A stretch of DNA of 42,322 nt from a virus. A program made the translations under genes and the position numbers. The notes under the pieces were generated by a model. It made no database searches. It saw nothing but the letters and a program-made list of their open reading frames with translations, and had not been told where the DNA came from. This document shows, piece after piece, positions 1-7,573 of this stretch; the stretch's first letter is position 1, and each line of letters begins with the position of its first letter. The DNA lies in the IMG/VR virus record IMGVR_UViG_3300050821_005761, positions 1 to 42,322 of that record; one strand, 5' to 3'.

Positions 1-365
1 AAACCAGAGAGCACAACTGGAGGTTGCACAACTCTGCACTAGGTATAGCGCGGTTGTGTTATAGTATTGATCTCTACTCTACAGTATTCTCTACTTGCTC
101 TATACTGTGTATGAGGGTTCGATTGAACATCTGTACTACTTAGCGCCTCCCCACAGTATTCGTTAAGTAGAGCGCAAGACGAGGCTTGTCAACGCCAAAC
201 CGGGACATAATTGCACCCGCCTCGCCTGGTGATGCACGCCGGCGCGAACCCAATTCTGGGAACGGGAACGAAGCGCGATCGTCACCCGAACGTGCCATAA
301 GGGGGCCGCCAACCAACGAGAGGGTCAATTTCGACCCGCCGGCTGGCGAAACCAAGGAGAACGAC
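1..365. promoter_or_regulatory. AT-rich regulatory leader at the left end
   Basis: No convincing gene. The first 180 bases are much richer in A/T than the rest of the window and carry short repeated words: CTATACTGTG at 100-109, ACAGTATT at about 81-88 and CACAGTAT at 152-159. The first word recurs exactly at 7757-7766 and inverted at 7686-7695. This looks like a promoter/operator region for the plus-strand gene starting at 366. An open frame upstream of 366 has no Shine-Dalgarno (SD) sequence and is not needed. Confidence 0.5.
100..109 (+). repeat. Operator-like word CTATACTGTG, left copy
   Basis: Identical to 7757-7766 and to the reverse complement of 7686-7695. It lies in noncoding AT-rich DNA in both places, so a shared regulator binding site or promoter element is the simplest reading. 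Identity of the binding protein is unknown. Confidence 0.45.
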
Positions 366-863
366 ATGCCTCGAGTGAAAGGCTTCCTCCGCATCATCAA
401 GCGACGCCGACCCGGAGCTCCGGTGGATCCCGACTACGGCATCGACGAAGGCGTTGACCCGGATTACGGCATCGATGAAGGCGCGGGCATCGACAACGAA
501 CTGCCCGAACCGCCTCCGGGAATCTGGCCGCCGCTGACGCCCGAACAGCCGTGGCGACCGATTCCTGGCGGACGACCTCCGCATGTCGGCGGTGGACCGG
601 CGCGTCCCCCTGTCGCAGGCGGTCGCCCTGATCAGGGATTGCCCGGCGAGCCCGAAGAGGAGTTGCCGCCCGGAAGCATCTGGCCGCCCCTCCCGCCCGG
701 CGTCCACGGCAAGTTCCTCGCCCTGGTGCTGATCGGAGCCACCGGGCACGGCGCGCACTACCGCTACGTCGTCGTCGACGCCGACGCGCTCCCCGAGCTC
801 CCGGAGGGATCCCCCGAGCATCCGATCGCCCCTGGCGGCCCGCCGCGTGAGCCCAAGAGGTAG
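366..863 (+). CDS. Proline/glycine-rich hypothetical protein
   Basis: 165 residues. The ATG at 366 is chosen because AAGGAGA lies just upstream; an in-frame TTG at 186 has no SD and would translate the leader. The N-terminus is basic (KRRRPG), followed by a perfect tandem repeat of VDPDYGIDEG, then proline/glycine-rich segments with two copies of an IWPPL motif, and a short hydrophobic beta-type segment (FLALVLIGA) before an acidic/proline tail. It stands alone between the leader and a set of hairpins. I cannot assign a function. Its low-complexity composition suggests a structural or secreted accessory protein, but that is a guess. Confidence 0.6.
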   Translation: MPRVKGFLRIIKRRRPGAPVDPDYGIDEGVDPDYGIDEGAGIDNELPEPPPGIWPPLTPEQPWRPIPGGRPPHVGGGPARPPVAGGRPDQGLPGEPEEELPPGSIWPPLPPGVHGKFLALVLIGATGHGAHYRYVVVDADALPELPEGSPEHPIAPGGPPREPKR

Positions 864-878
864 CTGTAAAATTATGCT

Positions 879-903
879 CCTTTGCTGTCGTTGACAGCGA
901 AGG
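879..903 (+). terminator. Hairpin after the 366-863 gene
   Basis: An 11-bp stem with one G-T pair and a GTT loop begins 16 bases after the stop codon. There is no T-run after it, so it could be a terminator or an RNA processing/stability element. A second small hairpin (GCGTC/GACGC, 940-955) follows. Confidence 0.4.
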
Positions 904-980
904 TAGGCTGTGCGGGGTAAGGCGGGTAGGCTGACGATAGCGTCGCGAAAGACGCGTTCAGCGATCCACGCGAGACGAGG

Positions 981-1005
981 GGCCCACGTCCAAGCGGCGT
1001 GGGCC
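981..1005 (-). terminator. Hairpin ending the minus-strand tail operon
   Basis: GGCCCACG pairs with CGTGGGCC around a 9-base loop, immediately after and slightly overlapping the stop of the holin-like gene. It sits where the convergent plus gene (ending 863) and minus operon meet, so it may serve both directions. No strong T-run. Confidence 0.45.
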
Positions 1006-1304
1006 TACTCCTTTCGGCCAAGCCAATAGACGACCACCGCGCCGAAGCCCGCGCTCAGAGCCCCGACCACGCTCGGCGTGATGTCGTCAGGCGGGATGGT
1101 GAACACCAGGCAGTAGGCGGTCGTCCCCAGCATTCCGAGGACGATCATCACCGAGATGGTCAGCGGTCCCTTGGTCGGGTCGAATTTCCCGGCGAGGAAC
1201 AGAATCACGCCCGTCACCAGGGCGGTGAGGACGATCGTGGCCGCGGCCGGGTAAGGCAGGATCGCGGTCGCCGGCGGCGGGTTGACGAGGCTCGAATCGG
1301 CCAC
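1005..1304 (-). CDS. Small membrane protein, candidate holin
   Basis: 99 residues with three predicted membrane segments at about 22-42, 48-70 and 78-95, separated by short charged loops, and a charged C-terminus ending GRKE. Size, three-segment topology and position at the end of the tail-fibre operon fit a class I holin, which would form pores in the inner membrane and release the endolysin. The best endolysin candidate is far away (11576-12031, other strand). Holins share little sequence, so the call rests on topology and position. Another small membrane protein remains possible. Confidence 0.5.
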   Translation of the reverse strand: MADSSLVNPPPATAILPYPAAATIVLTALVTGVILFLAGKFDPTKGPLTISVMIVLGMLGTTAYCLVFTIPPDDITPSVVGALSAGFGAVVVYWLGRKE

Positions 1305-1305
1305 G

Positions 1306-1512
1306 TCAGGCCGGGCGGCCTCCTGGCGCCGCCTCCTCGTCAGCCCCGTTGCCGCGCTTCGCCGCGTCGGCGCGCTTGACCGACATCTCGGCTCCCACCC
1401 GAAGCTGCTCGCCGATTCCCATGATCAACGGGTTCGCCTCGGCCCAAGGTGCTCGCGAAAGGATCGCGAGCACCTGTTGCCATTGTTCGATCGGCAGGCG
1501 GACCTCGATCAT
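1306..1512 (-). CDS. Small hypothetical protein
   Basis: 68 residues, starting MIEVRLPIEQWQQV. The ATG at 1512 overlaps the stop of the upstream glycine-rich protein as ATGA, with a purine-rich GGGGGGAAGG stretch before it. An amphipathic helical N-terminal half is followed by a low-complexity charged tail. It is tightly coupled to the tail-tip gene upstream and to the holin candidate downstream, so it belongs to the tail/lysis transcript. Function unknown. Confidence 0.55.
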   Translation of the reverse strand: MIEVRLPIEQWQQVLAILSRAPWAEANPLIMGIGEQLRVGAEMSVKRADAAKRGNGADEEAAPGGRPA

Positions 1513-2303
1513 CCTTCCCCCCAGCCATAGGCGACCCGAGCTTGCGGCGGACAACCACAACCACAGTCGCCGGTCGTAACCAAGACATACTCCGTCACCA
1601 GACAGAAGCCAGCGGCTCCCGCGCCGCCCGAAGGCGTGACCGCCGAATTGTTGGAAACCGCGCCGCCGCCGCCCGCGCCGGGGCTCAGGCCAGCGCCGCC
1701 GTTCGACACTGCGCCCGTGCCGTTCAGCGTATTCGCTTCTGTCGCGCTGCCGCCGCCGAGCGGGGCTGCGCCCCCTTGTCCGCCAAGGACCGCAACCTCC
1801 TCAGCCGTCAAAGCGTAGCCGCCGGTCTGACCGCCGTTGCCAGCGAAGGCGATGTCGCCAAGCCCGGCCGGAGCGCCCGCCCCGCCATAGCCGCTCGTCG
1901 CGTTTGCGCCCACCGGCCCGCCCGTCACCCCGCCCTTGCCGCCGTAGGCGACGCAGATCGCGCCGAACGAGGTCACGCCGCCCTCGCCGCCGCCAGCCCC
2001 TTGCGCCGCCGAGCCGGGGGCGCCGCCCTCGCCAATGGTCACGATCACCCCGCCGCGCACCATCGCCGCCAAGACGGTGGAGCGCGAATAGCCGCCTGAC
2101 CCGCCGCCGCCGCCGCCGATCGACAGAAAGACCGCCGTCGGGATTGCGCCGCCGCCGCCTGCGCCGCCGCCCCAAGTCTCGATAGTCGCGGAGATGAGCC
2201 CGGCCGTGGGCATGTAAGGCCCGCTCGCGCTAAACGGTCGGGTGATGACTTGCATCTGCGTGAGCGGCCAATTCTGGACGGGAGGCGGGCAAGGCGCGTT
2301 CAT
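1509..2303 (-). CDS. Glycine-rich tail-tip or fibre protein
   Basis: 264 residues. After about 40 residues with an ordinary composition the rest is extremely Gly/Ala-rich with long GG runs (for example GGGAGGGG and GGGGGGSGG), typical of phage tail-fibre tips with a polyglycine sandwich fold that contact host receptors. The C-terminus has a cysteine cluster (CGCGCPP). It starts within the last codons of the large tail fibre (2300-2303 overlap), so the two are translationally coupled. Role as receptor-binding tip is inferred from composition and position; the sequence shows no catalytic motif. Confidence 0.6.
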   Translation of the reverse strand: MNAPCPPPVQNWPLTQMQVITRPFSASGPYMPTAGLISATIETWGGGAGGGGAIPTAVFLSIGGGGGGSGGYSRSTVLAAMVRGGVIVTIGEGGAPGSAAQGAGGGEGGVTSFGAICVAYGGKGGVTGGPVGANATSGYGGAGAPAGLGDIAFAGNGGQTGGYALTAEEVAVLGGQGGAAPLGGGSATEANTLNGTGAVSNGGAGLSPGAGGGGAVSNNSAVTPSGGAGAAGFCLVTEYVLVTTGDCGCGCPPQARVAYGWGEG

Positions 2304-4834
2304 GCTGGGGCTCCTTCGAGCGCCGCGACCCGCGCGGCGAGTTGCTTGACGGCGTTGACGAGGGCGTAGATCAGCGGTCCAGCGTCCAACGACCGGAGGT
2401 CTGTGACCGCCCGGCCGTCAATGAAGCCCGCCCGCTTCGTCACCATTCCGGGCATGACCTCCTCGACCTCCTGCGCGACCAAGCCGACGAATGTCCTGCC
2501 CGCGTCCGCCGCCCATTTGTTCATCGACGGTTCGCCTTGGGTCAGGCTGTCGTTGCCCTTGTAGCGGTAGGCGATCGGGCGCAGCGCGATCACTTCGGCC
2601 AAGCCGTCCTCATAGTCGCTATCGACCGTCTTGATCCGCGCGTCGGAGAGGGAGAGCCATGGGCCGCCGCCGGTCTGATAGCCGAGCCCCTGCGAGACGA
2701 TGAAATTGTGGCCGCCGCCAGCGGCGACGCTGACATCGCCAGCCAGAGTGATCGAGCTACCGAGCGGGTTGTTCGTCCAGATGCACTGATTGTTCGCCTG
2801 ATTGAAAAAAAACTGCGAGCCGAGCCCGCCCGAGGAATTGTAGAGCGCCCACCCGCCGATCGAGGTTCCCGGCGCGGTGATCGAGATGTTGCCGGTGAGC
2901 GTGACCGACCCGCTGGCGATGCTGCCCGATCCCATCTGGCCGCTGATGGAAACATTGCTGTTGAAGTTCGCTGTCGCGTTGACGTTGACGTTGGAGCCGT
3001 TGAGGTTGATGACGCTCGTCGGACCCATGGCGATGTTCGCGCCGCTGTAATTGTCGGTCCACGTCGAAGATCCGCTGGTGACGTTGAAATAGAACGAGGT
3101 CCGATTGGTCGAGCCGTCGTTGAAATAGAGCGCCGGGTTGGCCGCCGTGCCTTTGAAGATCGAGAACGTGCCGTTGTTGATCTGCGCCGAGCTGGCGGAC
3201 AGCCCCGCGTTGACGGCCAAGTTGCCGGTGATGGTGCCGCCCGACAGCAACAGATAGCTGGCGAGCGCGGACGCGGCGGCGCGCGAGGTGTCGGTCGGAT
3301 GGACGTGATCGGATCGAGCCCATGTCGAGCCGACGCCGACGGCGGCGGTGCCGTCCATGAGCGGCAGCGAGGTCGAGGCGAGCGGCACAGTCGGCAGCGC
3401 AGCCATGACAAACGCGGTGGTGGCAAGTTGCTGGGTGTTCGTCCCCGGCGCCGCCGTGGGGCCGAGCGGCGTCCCGGTGAAGGTGGGCGACATGGCGGGC
3501 GCGCCGCCCGCCGCGGAGATGTCGTTGGCGAGAAGCGTCACCGCGCCAACGCGCCCGTTGAAGCTCAAGACGCCAGCGTCGGTGGATGGGATCGCCGCCA
3601 GCACGAACGCGGTGGTGGCGATCTGATCGGTGTTCGTTGTCGGCGCGGCGGTCGGGGCAGTCGGAACCCCAGTGAAGGCGGGCGAGTTGAGCGGCGCGAA
3701 GCCCGAGCCGATCGCTTGCGCCACGAACGCCGTGGTGGCGATCTGGTTGGTGTTCGTCCCCGGCGCCGCCGTCGGACCCGAAGGCGTCCCGGTGAAATTG
3801 GGCGACAGCAAGAGCGCCCCGCCAACCGCCGTCAGGTCAGCCGCCGTGAAGACGACAGCGCCAGTGCGCGTGTTGAACGAGGCGACGCCGGTCACGCTGT
3901 CGGCGACGGCGTTCATGACGAAGGCGGTGGTCGCGATCTGCCCGGTCGATTGGCCTTGCGCCGCCGTCGGCGCGGTCGGATAGCCGGTGAAATTGGGGCT
4001 ATCGAGCGGCGCGTAAATGGCGTCAGCCACCGCCGTCACGTCGGCTGTGGTCAGCGTCACGACGCCGCTGCGCCCGTTGAAGCTCGAAACGAACACTTCG
4101 GACGCCAGAAAGCCGCTTAGGAACTCGTTGATCGCCGTGTTGACGAACGCCGTGGTGGCGATCCGCTGCGAGTTTGAGGCGGGTTCCGGCGTCGGCGCGG
4201 TCGGGCATCCGCCAAACTCTGGCGACCAGATCGGAGCTCCACCCGCGTAGAGGATGTCCCACGTCCCGAGCGTCACCGGGCCAATGCGCCCGTTGAACGA
4301 GGCGACGGTGTTCGCGCCCACCCAGCCCGCCGTCGCCGCCTCATTCGGCGCCATCGGATCTCGAGGCAGCGTGATCGAGCCCATGGTCAGCACCAGCTGG
4401 CCGATCGGACTAAGCTGCATTAGTTGGGTGAGGGCGGCCTCGCTGCCGGCCGAGCCGAACGGCCCGGCGTCCCAGACAAACCCGGCTGTGCCGTCAAAGC
4501 CGAAGGCGGCGGCCGGGCCATTCCCGGTGTAGGCGAACGCGTTGCGGGTCGACGAGAAGTAGCAGTTCCAGTTGTGTGTGGCGCCGAGATTGACGACCAG
4601 GTTGTCGGTGAAGATCTGCATCGGCACGGCGTCGGCCGGCGCATAGCCGGTCGAGACGTCGAGCGGCCCGCCGCCGGTCGCGAGCGCGGTCGCCACCAAG
4701 GCCTGGGCGCTGATCGACAGGTACGGCCCGCCGATTCCGCGCTGCAGGAGCAGCTGGTCGCCCTGCAGGGCGTCGGCCGTCGGCGGATAGCCGGCGATCT
4801 GTCGGACGTCGAGGATCAGATCGTCGCTGGGCAT
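2300..4834 (-). CDS. Tail fibre with C-terminal Peptidase_S74 chaperone
   Basis: 844 residues. The ATG at 4834 (MPSDDLILD) shares its A with the upstream stop (TGATG). An N-terminal particle-attachment region of about 175 residues is followed by tandem repeats (about 179-480) of the form SFNGRxGxVTL ... SPxFTGxPxxPT ... QIATTAFV, then a beta-rich shaft with NVNATANFNSN-like repeats. The C-terminal 115 residues begin SDARIKTV and continue with LRPIAYRYKG and GLVAQEVEEVMP, the signature of the S74 intramolecular chaperone. In that family the domain trimerises the fibre and cleaves itself off at the serine of the SDxR motif (S730 here). This is the main host-recognition fibre candidate. Confidence 0.88.
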   Translation of the reverse strand: MPSDDLILDVRQIAGYPPTADALQGDQLLLQRGIGGPYLSISAQALVATALATGGGPLDVSTGYAPADAVPMQIFTDNLVVNLGATHNWNCYFSSTRNAFAYTGNGPAAAFGFDGTAGFVWDAGPFGSAGSEAALTQLMQLSPIGQLVLTMGSITLPRDPMAPNEAATAGWVGANTVASFNGRIGPVTLGTWDILYAGGAPIWSPEFGGCPTAPTPEPASNSQRIATTAFVNTAINEFLSGFLASEVFVSSFNGRSGVVTLTTADVTAVADAIYAPLDSPNFTGYPTAPTAAQGQSTGQIATTAFVMNAVADSVTGVASFNTRTGAVVFTAADLTAVGGALLLSPNFTGTPSGPTAAPGTNTNQIATTAFVAQAIGSGFAPLNSPAFTGVPTAPTAAPTTNTDQIATTAFVLAAIPSTDAGVLSFNGRVGAVTLLANDISAAGGAPAMSPTFTGTPLGPTAAPGTNTQQLATTAFVMAALPTVPLASTSLPLMDGTAAVGVGSTWARSDHVHPTDTSRAAASALASYLLLSGGTITGNLAVNAGLSASSAQINNGTFSIFKGTAANPALYFNDGSTNRTSFYFNVTSGSSTWTDNYSGANIAMGPTSVINLNGSNVNVNATANFNSNVSISGQMGSGSIASGSVTLTGNISITAPGTSIGGWALYNSSGGLGSQFFFNQANNQCIWTNNPLGSSITLAGDVSVAAGGGHNFIVSQGLGYQTGGGPWLSLSDARIKTVDSDYEDGLAEVIALRPIAYRYKGNDSLTQGEPSMNKWAADAGRTFVGLVAQEVEEVMPGMVTKRAGFIDGRAVTDLRSLDAGPLIYALVNAVKQLAARVAALEGAPA
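3400..4300 (-). repeat. Tandem repeats inside the tail fibre
   Basis: Five ATTAFV-containing units, each about 50-75 codons, encode alternating SFNGR and FTGxPxxPT blocks. The units are close enough in DNA sequence to allow recombination between them and so change in fibre length. Confidence 0.7.
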
Positions 4835-5196
4835 CAGCTGGTGTCCGCGCAAAGGACCAGGCAGGTCCGAGGCCAGGCGTTGCCCTGCGTGTCGACGGCG
4901 GTCCACTTGAGTTGATAGTCGGTGCCGGAAACGCCGCCGGAAAGGGTAGCGTAAATCGCGCGGCCGCGCACGCTCACCGGGCCGATCGTCCAGTCGGCCG
5001 AGGCGTCCGCCGGCGCCGCGGTGTTGGTCAGGACCGCCAACGTTCCCGATTCGACCCCAACGCCGACGGGCACCACGAACGAATAATCAAGCCCAAAAGA
5101 ACAGGTTTCCCCAGGTGGATGCTCGGGACTGTAGCGCCTGGTGACCGGCATCCGTTCCTCGCCTGGTAGCCGCCAGATCCGCTCGGCGAAGTTCAT
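4834..5196 (-). CDS. Probable fiber-tail adaptor protein
   Basis: 120 residues. The ATG at 5196 overlaps the upstream stop (ATGA). The body reads as a small beta-sandwich: WTIGPVSVRGRAIYATLSGG then GTDYQLKWTAVDTQGN, ending in TCLVLCAD. The pattern of a stressed beta domain with GRxxYAxLSGGxxGTDY and D(T)QGN is the one I associate with phage fiber-tail adaptor proteins, which join the tail tube to the fibre. Its place immediately before the tail-fibre gene supports this. The first 15 residues could be dispensable because an internal ATG (MPVTRRYSP) exists, but the overlap favours the longer form. Confidence 0.5.
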   Translation of the reverse strand: MNFAERIWRLPGEERMPVTRRYSPEHPPGETCSFGLDYSFVVPVGVGVESGTLAVLTNTAAPADASADWTIGPVSVRGRAIYATLSGGVSGTDYQLKWTAVDTQGNAWPRTCLVLCADTS

Positions 5197-5537
5197 CCCG
5201 CCAGGCGGCGCGTGTCCTCGACCCAGCGCGCCGTCTGCATCCGGCTCACCCAGACCGCCGGCGTGCCGATCAACGCCCCTTGCGGGTCCGCGACGTAGGC
5301 GGATCCGGGATCTCGCAGAACAGTCGGTGGCGATAGGAGGGAGGGCCCTGGCTCGAGCGGCAGCGCAAACAGCACCCGCTCACGCCCCAGCGGTGCGGGA
5401 CAGCCGACGAGCGACGAATCAGGCGCGACGATCCCGAAGGCGGCCGGGTCAACGACCACCGAGGGTCTAAGGCTGGGGTGTCTGAGGTTTTCCACCGCAA
5501 TCGGCGCCCGGTCTTTGCGCGATGAGATGGGGAGCAT
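5193..5537 (-). CDS. Hypothetical tail-operon protein, start uncertain
   Basis: About 114 residues from an ATG at 5537; a GTG at about 5477 is an alternative and neither has a clear SD. A longer frame to 5735 would run through a strong hairpin and overlap the plus-strand zinc-ribbon gene, so it is rejected. The sequence is a mix of hydrophobic strands (RVLFALPL) and prolines, and ends with MQTARWVEDTRRLAG. It is coupled to the adaptor gene by ATGA. I do not recognise a family. As first gene of the minus tail-fibre operon it probably makes a virion or assembly protein. Confidence 0.4.
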   Translation of the reverse strand: MLPISSRKDRAPIAVENLRHPSLRPSVVVDPAAFGIVAPDSSLVGCPAPLGRERVLFALPLEPGPSLLSPPTVLRDPGSAYVADPQGALIGTPAVWVSRMQTARWVEDTRRLAG

Positions 5538-5542
5538 AGCAT

Positions 5543-5572
5543 CGGGGGCGGCGCCTTGGAACGCCGCCCCCG
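5543..5572. terminator. Ten-bp GC hairpin between divergent operons
   Basis: CGGGGGCGGC pairs perfectly with GCCGCCCCCG around a 10-base loop; TTTCC follows on the plus strand. It lies between the minus tail operon and the plus early operon, where promoters would be expected. It may block read-through from one side or mask the initiation region of the 5193-5537 gene. Confidence 0.5.
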
Positions 5573-5612
5573 TTTCCGAGTCGTGCAAACCAGGAAAAGC
5601 CGTGAACAGGCC

Positions 5613-5930
5613 ATGCCAAACATAGATCGACCCCCCGATTCTGCCAAGCATTTCGAGGAGTCGCTCGAGGCGCTGGTGCGTGGCTCGACGCCTCGCCAGC
5701 CGCCCCCGCCCTACCGGCCTTACCCGGGCGACCACCCCTGCTCAGTGTGCGGATCCGAGCTCGCCTTCGTCGCGACCGGCTGGCCGCGCTCGCCGCAATG
5801 GTTCTGCCGCCAGCACCTCAAGGAGTTTGTCTGTGAGCTCCCCTCCAGCCGACAAGGTCCAAGCCTTCCAAGCCCTGTGCTGGAGCCGCGCCTCGCGCTG
5901 GAGGGCGGGAGCTATCGCGGACGAACATGA
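5613..5930 (+). CDS. Small zinc-ribbon-like protein
   Basis: 105 residues from the ATG at 5613. A putative metal site is CSVC at about 43-46 with a second half FCRQH at about 64-68, giving a C-x2-C / C-x2-H arrangement, with an aromatic-rich stretch between. The C-terminal third overlaps the next gene by 98 bases in another frame and is low-complexity, so the functional part is probably residues 1-75. First gene of the early plus-strand operon; role unknown, possibly DNA or protein binding. Confidence 0.5.
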   Translation: MPNIDRPPDSAKHFEESLEALVRGSTPRQPPPPYRPYPGDHPCSVCGSELAFVATGWPRSPQWFCRQHLKEFVCELPSSRQGPSLPSPVLEPRLALEGGSYRGRT

Positions 5931-6057
5931 CGGCGATCGCTGGATCGGCCACGCCGTCGACCCGCTGCAGGCCTGGGCGGAAGCGCACGGCCTGATCAAG
6001 GAGCTCGGCCAGGACGCGGTCCAGGCGATCATGGCCGAGGCCTTCGCCGATGTCTGA
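5833..6057 (+). CDS. Small hypothetical early protein
   Basis: 74 residues from a GTG at 5833, chosen because AAGGAG lies nine bases upstream; upstream in-frame codons lie inside the preceding gene. The protein is an alpha-helical-looking sequence (DKVQAFQALCW, then a C-terminal helix ending AIMAEAFADV). Its stop overlaps the start of the VapE-type gene (6050), so it is co-translated with it and may act with replication. No family recognised. Confidence 0.55.
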   Translation: MSSPPADKVQAFQALCWSRASRWRAGAIADEHDGDRWIGHAVDPLQAWAEAHGLIKELGQDAVQAIMAEAFADV

Positions 6058-7390
6058 TCCACCGGACGAGGATCTCGACGCCTTCATCCCCGAAGAGGGC
6101 GCGCCGCGGCGCGACAACGTCACCGAAGTCGACTTCAAAAAGCCGCGGAAGCGCAAACCGCCGACGCCGCCGCCAGGCGGCTTCGCCAGCTGGTGGGACA
6201 AGCTGCGCCGCGACAACGGGCGCGTGATCCCGGACCTGGCCAACGTCTTGATCGCGCTGCGCGAGGACCAGGCGCTGGTGTTCGCGATGGCGTTCAACGA
6301 GATGCGCCAACGCTCGATCGCCATGACCGAATGGCCGCTCGGGCCCCGCGCGCTCGCCGGCGAAAAGCCGCCGCACGAAATCGGCGACGACGACATCACC
6401 CGGCTGCAGGAGTGGCTGCAGCACATGGGCTTGCCCCGAATCGGGCGCGAGATCGTCGCCCAGGCGGTCGAGGCGTTCGCCCGCGAGCGCCGCGTCCACC
6501 CGATCCGCGACTGGCTCGACAGCCTGGAGAGCGACGGCGGCGAGCTGCGCCAGAACTGGCTCAGTGTCTGCCTCGGCGTCCCCGACGACCCCTACCACCG
6601 GGCGATCGGCAAGATGTTCCTGACTTCGATGGTGGCGCGGATCTACGAGCCCGGCTGCAAATGCGACTACATGATCGTCCTGGAAGGGCCCCAGGGCGAA
6701 GAGAAATCCCGCTTCTGCCGGGCGCTCGCCGGCGGCGACGAATATTTCTCCGAGCATTTGCCCAGGATCGACAGCGACGCCATCCGCCTGTCGATGCACT
6801 TGCGCGGCAAATGGCTGATCGAAGTCTCCGAGCTCAGCGCCTTCCTGAAGGCCGACCCGGAGGCGATGAAGCACTTCGTCTCCCAGCAAAACGAGCAGTA
6901 CACGCCGAAATACGGCCGCTCCGAGGTGCGCGAGCCGCGCCAGTGCGTGTTCATCGGCACCACCAACGAGGACGAGTACATCCGCGACGTCACCGGCGGC
7001 CGCCGCTATTGGCCGATCAAGGTCCGCTTCGTCAACGTCGACCGGCTGGAGCGGATGCGCTCGCAATTATTTGCCGAGACTGTGCTCGCCTACCGCGCCA
7101 ACGAGGCCTGGTGGCCCCAACGCGACTTCGAAAAGGAGTTCATCACCCCGGTCCAAGACCTCCGACAATGGGAGGACGCGCTGACCGAAAAGGTCGAGGA
7201 GATCCTCGACGGCACGTTTGAGATCAGCATGGCGCAGCTGGGCAATCGGCTCGGTTTTGACAACACGCGCTTCGATACGCCGGCGCAAAAACGCATCGCC
7301 GCCATTCTGAGAAAGGCCGGATGGCGCAAAGGCAGCGCCCATAGAGGACGCTCAATCTGGCGAAAACCCCAACCTGGAGACCCATGGTGA
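6050..7390 (+). CDS. VapE-family P-loop ATPase, probable replication protein
   Basis: 446 residues. An N-terminal basic/proline-rich arm (KKPRKRKPPTPPPGG, 30-44) precedes an alpha-helical region and the VapE ATPase core: P-loop GPQGEEKS (213-220), Walker B-like GKWLIEVSEL (253-262), GTTNEDEY (303-310) and arginine motif TGGRRYWP (315-322). This is the order known for virulence-associated protein E, a superfamily 3-like helicase/ATPase often paired with primases in phages and mobile elements. The P-loop has E-E where most ATPases have x-G before KS, which may alter nucleotide handling. No primase domain is visible in the protein. A palindrome-rich region directly downstream may be its origin. 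Confidence 0.82.
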   Translation: MSDPPDEDLDAFIPEEGAPRRDNVTEVDFKKPRKRKPPTPPPGGFASWWDKLRRDNGRVIPDLANVLIALREDQALVFAMAFNEMRQRSIAMTEWPLGPRALAGEKPPHEIGDDDITRLQEWLQHMGLPRIGREIVAQAVEAFARERRVHPIRDWLDSLESDGGELRQNWLSVCLGVPDDPYHRAIGKMFLTSMVARIYEPGCKCDYMIVLEGPQGEEKSRFCRALAGGDEYFSEHLPRIDSDAIRLSMHLRGKWLIEVSELSAFLKADPEAMKHFVSQQNEQYTPKYGRSEVREPRQCVFIGTTNEDEYIRDVTGGRRYWPIKVRFVNVDRLERMRSQLFAETVLAYRANEAWWPQRDFEKEFITPVQDLRQWEDALTEKVEEILDGTFEISMAQLGNRLGFDNTRFDTPAQKRIAAILRKAGWRKGSAHRGRSIWRKPQPGDPW

Positions 7391-7573
7391 CCCTTGGAGA
7401 CCCTATCCCCCTACTTAGGGGTCTCTCCCCGCGCCCGCCCATATATGCCTTTCCTGGGGGCTAAGTAGGGAAATAGCCTCTCCAGGGTCTCCGTAGGGTC
7501 TCCAGCGCGACCCCCAAAGGGAAGAATTTCCCCAAAAAAAAATGGAGAACTACGGCGCTTTTCTGGGGAAATT
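7375..7573. other. Iteron- and palindrome-rich region, possible replication origin
   Basis: Three direct copies of TGGAGACCC or TGGTGACCC sit at 7375, 7385 and 7395, exactly 10 bp apart, and two inverted copies (GGGTCTCC) at 7485 and 7496. A 10-bp perfect inverted repeat CCCTACTTAG / CTAAGTAGGG lies at 7409-7418 and 7461-7470. A second, AATTTCCCCA / TGGGGAAATT, lies at 7525-7534 and 7564-7573 and encloses a run of nine A. The first iteron overlaps the last codons of the VapE gene. Origin function is inferred from structure and from adjacency to a replication ATPase; operator sites are the alternative. Confidence 0.5.

Noticed and set aside
140-400. Minus-strand frame in the left leader
   Set aside because: Overlaps the start of the plus gene at 366 and the repeated control words; no SD.
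2342-4120. Very long plus-strand open frame opposite the tail fibre
   Set aside because: It is the complement of a well-supported fibre gene, is Arg/Asp/Val-rich in the way GC-rich antisense frames are, and has no SD.
6029-7066. Long minus-strand frame opposite VapE
   Set aside because: Complement of the VapE ATPase motifs; low-complexity composition and no plausible start signal.
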